From Candidatus Omnitrophota bacterium (lineage in GTDB: Bacteria > Omnitrophota > Gorgyraeia > B26-G9), in assembly GCA_023136735.1 (NCBI GenBank), contig JAGLQQ010000249.1:1-8389 (forward strand): a stretch of DNA of 8,389 bases. Direction: 5' to 3'. Both the position numbers and the translations under genes were made by a program. Numbering within the stretch: the first letter of the stretch is position 1; each line of letters begins with the position of its first letter. This document shows positions 1 to 6,211 of the stretch, piece after piece. Below the pieces are notes generated by a model. The model was given only the letters and a program-made list of their open reading frames with translations. It was not told where the DNA came from and searched no databases.

Positions 1-290
1 TCTTTATTTATCTTTGACTTAACTGTCTTAAGTGCCCTCCCGGCAACAGCTACTCCCACATCCCGAAATTCTACATTCAGTCTATTTTGAAGGCTCTCTT
101 TTATAGCAACTACGATCTTGGCAACTTCATTTATATTGTGGATCTGTCCATCAAGCATTGTTCTTGTCTTGTGCTCAACAACTTCTACATCAATAATCTT
201 TAATTTATCAGCTGCTTTTTCTGCAACAATACCGACCACCTTACGTGTTCCAATGTCTAAAGAAAAAACAAGATCTGTTTTATTTTTCAT
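1..290 (-). CDS. FtsA-like actin-fold ATPase, N-terminal part (cut by window edge)
   Basis: The first 96 residues are visible; the rest lies beyond position 1. Residues 8-20 (VFSLDIGTRKVVG) form the phosphate-1 loop of the actin/Hsp70/FtsA fold, which binds the ATP phosphates. The following stretch, with MLDGQIHNINEV at about residues 45-56 and VGVAVAGRAL near 78-87, aligns by eye with the start of FtsA (GLEIGTAKVAALVG, then GMDKGGVND). It resembles the FtsA-like proteins of clostridia that carry a KTRxMLDGQIH signature. Those are not the canonical FtsZ anchor beside ftsZ and their role is poorly defined. The ATG at 288-290 is preceded by AGGAGAGGA, which overlaps the cheC stop codon, and the gap to cheC is 17 bp, so it is very probably co-transcribed with the chemotaxis genes. 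PilM is an alternative relative. The family is fairly certain; the function is not. Confidence 0.7.
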   Translation of the reverse strand, partial: MKNKTDLVFSLDIGTRKVVGIVAEKAADKLKIIDVEVVEHKTRTMLDGQIHNINEVAKIVVAIKESLQNRLNVEFRDVGVAVAGRALKTVKSKINK

Positions 291-307
291 TACCTTTGGG
301 TCCTCTC

Positions 308-904
308 CTACATACCAAGTGCAGCAATAACAGCCTCCAATGCCTCAGGTTTAGGCAAGTACAGCTGGGAGCATTCCAATCTTGTACCAGAAACAACTAA
401 CTCTACATCAATAAGAAAAATTTCATCAGCAACTTGTCCGATTTCCGCAAGGATAAAATCAAGCATTGCTCCAAGCATATCATTAGCCATCGCAGGAACG
501 CTTGCAACAGCATTCATGGCAACAGCCTGCGTTAGAGCACTGAGATACGAACCGCATAAAATAGAGCCAACCTCTTTTAATGCGGACTGAGCTATCTCTG
601 TTGTCATATCAACCTCTTCCTCACCTAAGAGCCTTTTTGTTAAAAAAGCCGCGCTTGCCGGGGGAAAAAGCGTTAACATTGTCCCGCGCATTTCTCTTAA
701 AACCTCAAAATATACAACGTAAACAAGCTTCTCCGGTCCGCCAAGCTCATATGATACACTATCCAAAGGTACCACCTTAACAGACGGAACGCTGATATCA
801 ATTTTTTCGCTAATCAGCTGTGATAAAGCTGTCGCTGCATTCCCCGCTCCGATACTGCCCATTTCACGCAATGCATCCATATGAACATCAGTTAACTCAG
901 CCAT
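308..904 (-). CDS. cheC: CheC-family protein, copy B, with both catalytic Asn replaced by Ser
   Basis: 198 residues, the usual CheC length, with the two pseudo-symmetric halves of the CheC/CheX/FliY phosphatase fold and no FliN-type C-terminal domain. Active CheC dephosphorylates CheY-P using Glu and Asn in an E-x-x-N motif repeated in each half. Here the first motif reads REMGSIGAGNAA (E14, S17, with the following Pro at 40) and the second reads KEVGSILCGSY (E111, S114). Both asparagines are therefore serine (codons AGT and TCT). The helix scaffold, including GAGNAATALSQL, is otherwise well kept, so the protein is folded and selected but may bind CheY-P or CheD rather than hydrolyse efficiently. 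The start is the ATG at 902-904, because the SD TAAGGAGGAA ends 6 bases before it; an in-frame ATG at 925 lies upstream of that SD. It lies 59 bp after cheA. Family certain; phosphatase activity doubtful. Confidence 0.92.
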   Translation of the reverse strand: MAELTDVHMDALREMGSIGAGNAATALSQLISEKIDISVPSVKVVPLDSVSYELGGPEKLVYVVYFEVLREMRGTMLTLFPPASAAFLTKRLLGEEEVDMTTEIAQSALKEVGSILCGSYLSALTQAVAMNAVASVPAMANDMLGAMLDFILAEIGQVADEIFLIDVELVVSGTRLECSQLYLPKPEALEAVIAALGM

Positions 905-910
905 CTTGTT

Positions 911-920
911 TTCCTCCTTA
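911..920 (-). promoter_or_regulatory. Ribosome binding site of cheC copy B, deciding its start
   Basis: The minus strand reads TAAGGAGGAA, a near-perfect anti-16S match, six bases before the ATG at 902-904. This selects that ATG over the in-frame ATG at 923-925, which lies 5' of the site. Confidence 0.85.
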
Positions 921-963
921 AGCATTCAAATTTAATTATTAACATTAGAATAAAAAAATAAAA

Positions 964-2994
964 CTAACCAATTAAGGTAGCAACATCCAGAATTAACACC
1001 ACTTTTCCATCACCTAATATCGTTGCCCCAGAAAAACCTTTAATTCCTTTCAAAAAACTTCCCACAGATTTTACAACAACTTCCTGTTGTCCTAATACCC
1101 GGTCAACAACCAAACCTGCTTTTTTCGTACCGCTTTCTACAACGACAACAGCAATCTCTTTATCTCCGTCTTCTTTATTCTTGATGATATCTTCATTTTT
1201 ACTTTGCAAACTGTTAACCTGCGAATTTTTCAAGGCTATATTTAAACGAAGAAGCGGAAGCACTTCATTACGTAAATTTATAACTTCAAATTTTTCTATA
1301 TGTTTAATCCTGCTCTGTTTAATTTTTACTGTTTCCGCGATATTTGCTATCGGAGCAGCATATATCTCCTCATTAACTTCTACAAGCATTGCATTAATAA
1401 TAGCAACAGTAAGCGGTAGTTTCAAATTAAAGCTACTACCTTTATTAACTTCAGAATCAACCAGAAGACTTCCGCCTAAAGATTCTATTTTTATCTTTAC
1501 AACATCCATGCCCACCCCGCGGCCTGAGATGTCTGTTATCTCTTTTGCGGAGCTAAATCCAGGCATAAGAATTACACTTAGGATGTCCTTATCATTTGTT
1601 TTAGCGGCTTCTTCTTCTTCCATGAAACCTTTTTCTACCGCGAGTTTGCGTAATTCATTTGGATCAATTCCCTTGCCGTCATCAGAAACTCTAACCAGCA
1701 CATAAGTCCTCTCTCGCAAAGCAGACAATTTTATTGTCCCCACAAGGCTTTTTTTCTTCTCCTTGCGATCTTGCGGCAATTCAATCCCATGGTTAATACT
1801 ATTGCGCAAAAGATGCACCAGAGGGTCCGCTATTTCATCGAGAACAGTTCTATCCAGCTCAATCTCTCCACCGGTAACTTCCAGATTAATCTGTTTTTTT
1901 TCACTTCTTGCAAGGTCACGTACCATACGCGGGAAGCGATCAAAAACCTGAGACATAGGAATCAGTCTGGCCTGCATTACCTCATCCTGCAAATCGCTAG
2001 TCAGGCGGTCTATACTAGTTAAAACTTCCGTTAAAAACTTTAGCTGATGTGTCTTGGCTATCTGCATCAAACGAATCTTGGATATAACCAGCTCTCCAAC
2101 AAAATTCATCAGCTTATCAAGTCGCTGTGTACTCACCCTTATACTTTGTATTTTTTTAAAGTTTGCCTGCTGCGCTCCGCCCTCTGCCTTATTTTTATTA
2201 ACAGCCGCGATTACATTAGCCTCAAGAGTGCTGTCCTTTTCCTCGCAAATATCATTTAAATCAGAAATATGCTTTACAACTACTTTTTCAATCTCCATAA
2301 TCACGTTCAAGGCTTGCTCAATCTTTTTCTTAGCTATACTGCTTAGGAATAGCAGGGAAAATATATGCCCCATCCTGGTTACTTCAAAATCTTCGATGGG
2401 AGTAGAAGCCTTGATAACTTCACCTATTTGTCCAAGCTTATGAAAGATCATGAAAACACTCACTGATTTTAACTGGCAATCAGCACTAAGATAAATATCT
2501 ATTAAATATATTTTTGACTTTTGATCCAAACACGCAATTGCTAAGTTTTGTTTTTCCAAAGAAGTCAAACTTATTTCTTTTGTTTCCTCTATTTTAGACT
2601 TCCCTATCGCAAAGATCGAAGGAATAACGCTTGCAAGCTTAGCAATAACCGAATCAACATCTAACCTTAGATCTTTTTCCTCTTTAATTTCTTCAAGCAG
2701 CAGCTGGAGCATATCCAGACAATCAAACAATTTGTCAACAACCTCTGTAGTAACCCCAATCTTTTGAGTTCTAAAAATATCCAGAACATCTTCCATCTTA
2801 TGGGTTAATTTCGTAAGCGCCTCAAAACCCATTGTAGCCGACATTCCTTTTAAAGTATGCGCGCTACGGAAAATCTCATTTAAAATTTTTATATTCTGTG
2901 GATCTTTTTCTAAAACAAGTACGGCGTTATTTATTATTTGTAAATGCTCTTCAGATTCAGCAACAAATAATGCTCTGTATTGATCAACTCCCAT
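964..2994 (-). CDS. cheA: Chemotaxis histidine kinase CheA
   Basis: 676 residues with all five CheA domains. P1 (about 1-105) carries the phospho-accepting H46 in SAHTLKGMS. P2 (about 160-245) is the CheY/CheB-docking domain of Thermotoga type. P3 (about 285-340) gives the dimer helices. P4 (about 345-525) is the ATP-binding domain, with N box LVHLLRNSINHGIE (H394, N398, H402), G1 box DDGKG (438-442), F box PGFSS (478-482) and G2 box GRGVG (491-495). P5 (about 530-676) is the CheW-like regulatory domain that docks to CheW and receptors, with a Lys/Asn/Glu-rich insertion near 590-612. The kinase phosphorylates itself in trans and passes the phosphate to CheY and CheB at the receptor array. One N-box position usually Asp is N401. 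The ATG follows an AAAGGA site that begins at the cheB stop; the gap to cheB is 13 bp. Confidence 0.98.
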   Translation of the reverse strand: MGVDQYRALFVAESEEHLQIINNAVLVLEKDPQNIKILNEIFRSAHTLKGMSATMGFEALTKLTHKMEDVLDIFRTQKIGVTTEVVDKLFDCLDMLQLLLEEIKEEKDLRLDVDSVIAKLASVIPSIFAIGKSKIEETKEISLTSLEKQNLAIACLDQKSKIYLIDIYLSADCQLKSVSVFMIFHKLGQIGEVIKASTPIEDFEVTRMGHIFSLLFLSSIAKKKIEQALNVIMEIEKVVVKHISDLNDICEEKDSTLEANVIAAVNKNKAEGGAQQANFKKIQSIRVSTQRLDKLMNFVGELVISKIRLMQIAKTHQLKFLTEVLTSIDRLTSDLQDEVMQARLIPMSQVFDRFPRMVRDLARSEKKQINLEVTGGEIELDRTVLDEIADPLVHLLRNSINHGIELPQDRKEKKKSLVGTIKLSALRERTYVLVRVSDDGKGIDPNELRKLAVEKGFMEEEEAAKTNDKDILSVILMPGFSSAKEITDISGRGVGMDVVKIKIESLGGSLLVDSEVNKGSSFNLKLPLTVAIINAMLVEVNEEIYAAPIANIAETVKIKQSRIKHIEKFEVINLRNEVLPLLRLNIALKNSQVNSLQSKNEDIIKNKEDGDKEIAVVVVESGTKKAGLVVDRVLGQQEVVVKSVGSFLKGIKGFSGATILGDGKVVLILDVATLIG

Positions 2995-3007
2995 AGATTA
3001 AATCCTT

Positions 3008-4051
3008 TTATATCTTGATATGCTTCATTATTTCAAGGCCCATATGCGATATCGGTAAAATTTTATCAACAATTCCTTCTTCTATCGCTACACGCGGCAT
3101 CCCGTAGACAACACATGTGGATTTATCTTCAGCCAATGTTATCCCTCCCGCATTTTTAATATTCCTCATACCAGCTACGCCGTCTTGCCCCATCCCTGTA
3201 AGCAAAACACCTATAGTTCTTGCTCCGAATACTCTGACTACAGAATCCATCAACACAGTTATTGAAGGACGAACTCTATTAACCTTCGGTGCTGTATTAA
3301 GACGGATAACCGCCTCATCATTTTTCATTTCCACTAACATATGATAATCACCCGGAGCAATATATCCATGCCCAGCTTTGATTATATCGCCGTCTTCTGC
3401 TTCTTTTATATCAATTTTTGTCAGCCAGTTTAACCTCTCTGCCATAGAGCGGGTGAATCCTGCAGGCATATGCTGCACAAACAAAAATGCCGCGGGAATA
3501 TCTGCGGAAAAGTAAGGCAATATTTCTTTAATTGCTTTCGGACCTCCGGTAGAAGCACCTATGGCCACGATCTTGCTTAGGCCTGATGGCGCTTTAGTTC
3601 GTACAGATGGTGCTATATTTTTAAACATATTAAAAACGGCACGAACTTTTTTAACATCTATCCGACTTGCTGCTTTTACTTTACGTATGATTTCTTGATC
3701 AACTATCTCTATATCAAGAGATATTTCACCACTGGGCTTATTCACAACTTCTACTGCTCCAAGCTCTAAAGCCTTTAATGCATTAGCCCCGCCAGCAGCT
3801 ACGTTTGCGCTGATAATAACTACCGGGGTTGGAACTTCATTCATAATATAAGTAAGTGCGGTTAATCCATCGATATCCGGCATCATCAGATCTAAAGTGA
3901 TTACATCCGGATTCATCTTTACAATTTTTTTAATAGCTTCCGCACCAGTCTTTGCGCAATCCAGAACCTCAATGTCCATATCTGAACTCAGGATATCGCT
4001 AATTCGTCTACGCATCAAAGCTGAATCATCAACAATAAGTACCCGGATCAT
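3008..4051 (-). CDS. cheB: CheB, receptor glutamate methylesterase/deamidase response regulator
   Basis: 347 residues, normal CheB length. The receiver domain (1-about 125) has acidic D8/D9, phospho-acceptor D54 in TLDLMMPDIDG, S81 and K105, and should be phosphorylated by CheA. A linker (about 125-155) leads to the esterase domain, with the catalytic triad S167 (GASTGGP), H194 (FVQHMPAGFT) and D290 (LLTGMGQDG), corresponding to S164, H190 and D286 of the enteric enzyme. It removes methyl groups from receptor glutamates, and may deamidate glutamines, to reset signalling. The ATG overlaps the cheD stop by 4 bp (ATGA), with GGAGAGA upstream, so translation is coupled to cheD. Pairing the esterase with the deamidase CheD while no cheR is present means the methyltransferase must be encoded elsewhere. 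All key residues are present. Confidence 0.98.
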   Translation of the reverse strand: MIRVLIVDDSALMRRRISDILSSDMDIEVLDCAKTGAEAIKKIVKMNPDVITLDLMMPDIDGLTALTYIMNEVPTPVVIISANVAAGGANALKALELGAVEVVNKPSGEISLDIEIVDQEIIRKVKAASRIDVKKVRAVFNMFKNIAPSVRTKAPSGLSKIVAIGASTGGPKAIKEILPYFSADIPAAFLFVQHMPAGFTRSMAERLNWLTKIDIKEAEDGDIIKAGHGYIAPGDYHMLVEMKNDEAVIRLNTAPKVNRVRPSITVLMDSVVRVFGARTIGVLLTGMGQDGVAGMRNIKNAGGITLAEDKSTCVVYGMPRVAIEEGIVDKILPISHMGLEIMKHIKI

Positions 4052-4542
4052 ATCGTTCTCTCTCCATGAGCAATTGTTCTTACTCTTACTTCCCCTGTCT
4101 CTAAGTAAAAATAAAGCGACCGGCCATACGATCCCCCAACATCTTCAGCAACTAGCCTCAGCTTTAATGCTTTCAACACTTCCCTAACTTTTTCGACATT
4201 ACGGGCTCCTATATTAAACACTTTGTTTGTCTTTGAAAACCCAAACATATGCGCGCCGCCCATAATTTTAACTTTTACGAAACGCCGGTCTGCACCAAGA
4301 TTTTCCAGTTTTTCCAAGAGATCAGGTATTGCAGTGTTAGCAAACTTTGCTCGATTAACTTTGTTCTTCACTGAATCAATATCCGGCAACATTATATGAG
4401 CAAGTCCGCCTATTTTTGCTCTGGCATAATACAAGATCACCCCTACACAGGAACCAATGCCTAATGATGTAAGCACCGCAGGTGCTTTCGCAATTTTCAT
4501 ATCAGCCATGCCTACATGAGTTTCGTTTGTTTCATAGTCCAT
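4048..4542 (-). CDS. cheD: CheD, receptor glutamine deamidase
   Basis: 164 residues, the usual CheD length. CheD hydrolyses specific receptor glutamines to glutamate, and in CheC-bearing bacteria its partition between CheC and receptors forms an adaptation loop sensing CheY-P. The catalytic Cys is C32 in LGIGSCVGV and the His is H49 in GGLAHIMLP, 17 residues apart as in Thermotoga CheD (C27, H44). The third residue, Thr21 in Thermotoga, appears as S26 here, a conservative change. The GGAHMFGF motif (95-102) and the late VGGSYGRSLYF segment (135-145) are family signatures. The ATG lies 3 bp after the cheC copy A stop with its SD (TTGGAGC) inside the end of cheC, and the stop overlaps the cheB start. 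It is thus translationally linked to its binding partner CheC on one side and to CheB on the other. Confidence 0.97.
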   Translation of the reverse strand: MDYETNETHVGMADMKIAKAPAVLTSLGIGSCVGVILYYARAKIGGLAHIMLPDIDSVKNKVNRAKFANTAIPDLLEKLENLGADRRFVKVKIMGGAHMFGFSKTNKVFNIGARNVEKVREVLKALKLRLVAEDVGGSYGRSLYFYLETGEVRVRTIAHGERTI

Positions 4543-4545
4543 TAA

Positions 4546-5157
4546 TTATGCTCCAATCGAAGATAAAATTGATTCCAAACTACCAGGATTAGGTAATAAA
4601 AAGAAATGCCCTCTAACGCTCTTTTCTTCATCGACAAATTCCGAATCTATTAATAATGCATACTCCGTCACTGCAGCAAGCTGTATAAGAATACCGTCTA
4701 TTAATGCGCCAGCCATGTCTATTATTATACTCGGCGTTGAAGGAATCAACCCTAACTGAGTAAATGACGTAAGCGTATTCAAATATGCTCCAGAAAGAAT
4801 ACTTGAGGCTTCCTTAACTGCCGATTGATCCATTTCAGTAAATACTTTGCTTGAATCATACTTTCCGGTAAGAATACTCGCAAGAACTCGAGCATCAGGC
4901 TGAGGAAAAAGAAGCAGAATTACCCCAGGGGCATCACCAAAAACCTGAAAAACAACCCCTACTACCAACGCTTCGGCACCGCCGACAGCTTCAGGCACAG
5001 AGGAAACAGGCATAAAGTCAACCTGCGGCACATTCATTTCAATTTTTCTATTAAGCAATTGAGATAATGATGTGGCCGCATTCCCAGCGCAAATATTGGC
5101 CATCTCTTTTAAAACATCTTTTTGCCTATCAGTTAAAATAATTTTATCTTTTGACAA
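4546..5157 (-). CDS. cheC: CheC, CheY-P phosphatase and CheD partner, copy A
   Basis: 203 residues with the two-fold CheC architecture and no FliN domain. The first half keeps the phosphatase motif: KEMANICAGNAATSL with E18 and N21, and P44 23 positions on. The second half reads KEASSILSGAY, so E116 is present but the paired Asn is S119. One canonical active site therefore remains, enough in principle for CheY-P hydrolysis. Its place directly before cheD (3 bp gap) fits the CheC-CheD complex known from Bacillus and Thermotoga, and makes this the more likely working phosphatase of the two copies. The start codon is TTG at 5155-5157, with AGGGG 10 bases before it and no better in-frame start upstream; that SD lies in a possible hairpin, so expression may be kept low relative to cheY. 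About 61 bp separates it from cheY. Confidence 0.95.
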   Translation of the reverse strand: MSKDKIILTDRQKDVLKEMANICAGNAATSLSQLLNRKIEMNVPQVDFMPVSSVPEAVGGAEALVVGVVFQVFGDAPGVILLLFPQPDARVLASILTGKYDSSKVFTEMDQSAVKEASSILSGAYLNTLTSFTQLGLIPSTPSIIIDMAGALIDGILIQLAAVTEYALLIDSEFVDEEKSVRGHFFLLPNPGSLESILSSIGA

Positions 5158-5162
5158 ATTAT

Positions 5163-5212
5163 AAACACCCCTATTCTAAACAACCATAGAAAAAAACAAC
5201 TTAGTGGTGTTT
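5163..5212 (-). promoter_or_regulatory. Possible hairpin covering the cheC ribosome binding site
   Basis: In the minus-strand transcript, AAACACC-A-CTA (5202-5212) can pair with TAG-G-GGTGTTT (5163-5173), giving a ten-pair stem with a single A/G mismatch and a 28-base loop. The SD of cheC copy A (AGGGG, 5168-5172) lies wholly in the 3' arm. The 5' arm begins 6 bases after the cheY stop codon. Formation would hide the SD and could also protect the cheY 3' end. This is seen by eye only; no folding energy was computed. Confidence 0.35.
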
Positions 5213-5218
5213 TTACAG

Positions 5219-5593
5219 TTAACTTTCCAAAACACGTTTTGCGGCTTCAAGCACACGTGAAGGCTGGAACGGCTTAGTTACAAAGTCTTTTGCTCCCGCT
5301 TGGATTGCCTCAACTACTAATGCATGCTGTCCCATAGCGCTTACCATAAGAATTCTCGCTTTGCTATCTTTTTCCATTATCTGCTTAACCGCGCCGATTC
5401 CGTCAATATCTCCCACTTTAGGCATAACGATATCCATTGTCACTAAGTCAGGAGTTAGCTCTGCATATTTATCCACAGCTTCCTTCCCGTTTTCAGCTTC
5501 TCCAATTACCTCGTATCCCTCTTTTTTTAGAATATCACCAATCATCTTACGCATAAAAACCGCATCATCAACAACTAAAACTTTTACTCCCAT
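5219..5593 (-). CDS. cheY: CheY response regulator with a short insertion beside the active site
   Basis: 124 residues, a stand-alone receiver domain with no output domain. D9/D10 bind Mg2+, D54 is the phospho-acceptor (TMDIVMP), S85 takes the switch Ser/Thr position and K107 in TKPF is the conserved Lys; F104 sits where the enteric switch Tyr106 would be. CheY-P, made by CheA, binds the flagellar switch to change rotation. The loop after D54 reads P58-KVGDI-D64-G65, whereas receivers normally have P-x-x-D-G; three extra residues are thus inserted in the beta3-alpha3 loop next to the phosphorylation pocket. CheB in the same operon has the normal spacing. The ATG has an excellent SD (AAAGGAGGAG). 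The gene lies 23 bp after cheW and is followed by a possible hairpin. If the operon has flagellar genes elsewhere, this is the motor regulator; a type IV pilus target is less likely. Confidence 0.96.
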   Translation of the reverse strand: MGVKVLVVDDAVFMRKMIGDILKKEGYEVIGEAENGKEAVDKYAELTPDLVTMDIVMPKVGDIDGIGAVKQIMEKDSKARILMVSAMGQHALVVEAIQAGAKDFVTKPFQPSRVLEAAKRVLES

Positions 5594-5616
5594 GTTTTTG
5601 CTCCTCCTTTTTTTGT

Positions 5617-6129
5617 TTATTTTTCTTCTTTTTTTACACTATCCTTCATGTAATCACCATGCTTTGATATATGCTTAATTTCTTCCGTGCTAAGCACTTC
5701 ATTTAAATCAAGCAAAATCAGCAATCTATCTTCACTTTTTCCTACTCCTCTTAGATACTGCTCATGGACCGCAGTCTCAATAAGAGCAGGGGTGTCTTCT
5801 ATATTATCCACAGAAAGTCTCAATACTTCAGAAACGGAATCAACGATCATTCCTACGGCATCATCGCCAACTTCCACAACCATAATTCTTGTAGAATCTG
5901 TCCTTCCCACTGAAGGCAAGTCAAGCCTTTTAGCAAGATCAATTACCGTGACAATCTGGCCTCTTAAGTTCACAACCCCTTCTATGAATACAGGTGCTTT
6001 TGGCATACGGGTAATAGCTACAAGCTTAACAATTTCCCTTACCTGATTAATTTCTACTCCAAATTCTTCATCTCCAATTTTAAAAACAACTAACTGAACT
6101 TCTTCCTTTGTCCTTCCCCCATCAACCAT
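5617..6129 (-). CDS. cheW: CheW, receptor-kinase coupling protein
   Basis: 170 residues forming one CheW (SH3-like pair) domain. CheW bridges receptor tips and the CheA P5 domain in the membrane-attached array. Family marks visible are the early VVFKIGDEEFGVEI strand (14-27), VREIVK (30-35), VVNLRGQIVTVIDL (52-65) with R56 matching enteric Arg62, the EVGDDAVGMIVDSVSEVL segment (86-103) and LRGVGK (126-131). The C-terminal tail is Lys/Glu-rich and probably unstructured. The start is taken as the ATG at 6127-6129, because GAGGAGGT at 6137-6144 lies seven bases upstream; a TTG-started reading from 6156 would put the SD inside the gene. It is the first gene after a sigma-28-like promoter, about 80 bp downstream of the receptor gene. 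Confidence 0.97.
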   Translation of the reverse strand: MVDGGRTKEEVQLVVFKIGDEEFGVEINQVREIVKLVAITRMPKAPVFIEGVVNLRGQIVTVIDLAKRLDLPSVGRTDSTRIMVVEVGDDAVGMIVDSVSEVLRLSVDNIEDTPALIETAVHEQYLRGVGKSEDRLLILLDLNEVLSTEEIKHISKHGDYMKDSVKKEEK

Positions 6130-6136
6130 TTCAATT

Positions 6137-6144
6137 ACCTCCTC
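6137..6144 (-). promoter_or_regulatory. Ribosome binding site of cheW, deciding its start
   Basis: The minus strand reads GAGGAGGT, seven bases before the ATG at 6127-6129. Its strength and position favour this ATG over a TTG nine codons upstream. Confidence 0.85.
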
Positions 6145-6180
6145 AAACACATACAATATTTGGCATTTAATTTAGAATTT

Positions 6181-6208
6181 TTATCGCCATTTATTTTTAA
6201 TTGATTTA
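6181..6208 (-). promoter_or_regulatory. Sigma-28/SigD-like (flagellar class) promoter before cheW
   Basis: The minus strand carries TAAA (6205-6208), a 16-base spacer, then GGCGATAA (6181-6188). The consensus for FliA/SigD is TAAA, 14-16 bases, GCCGATAA or GCCGATAT, so 11 of 12 defined bases match at an accepted spacing. It sits in the 82-bp gap between the receptor stop and the cheW start, about 50 bases before the cheW start codon. This would place cheW and the genes after it under flagellar late-gene control, independently of the receptor. It is an eye match only. Confidence 0.55.
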
Positions 6209-6211
6209 GGC

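Noticed and set aside
905..925. Upstream ATG start for cheC copy B
   Set aside because: The perfect SD lies between this ATG and the internal one, so it can only serve the ATG at 902-904.
926..963. Terminator between cheA and cheC copy B
   Set aside because: There are T-rich runs and an AT palindrome (932-942), but no GC-rich stem precedes the T tract, so read-through is expected.
1181..1705. Long plus-strand open frame opposite cheA (174 codons)
   Set aside because: It lies wholly antisense to the conserved P4-P5 region of cheA and is rich in Ser/Leu/Thr as expected from the reverse of a coding strand; no homology is recognised.
5183..5200. T run after cheY as a terminator
   Set aside because: The T run lies in the loop of the possible hairpin rather than after a stem, and the genes that follow have no promoter of their own that I can see.
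6130..6156. Upstream TTG start for cheW
   Set aside because: It would bury GAGGAGGT inside the gene and add residues not seen in CheW; the ATG at 6127-6129 fits better.
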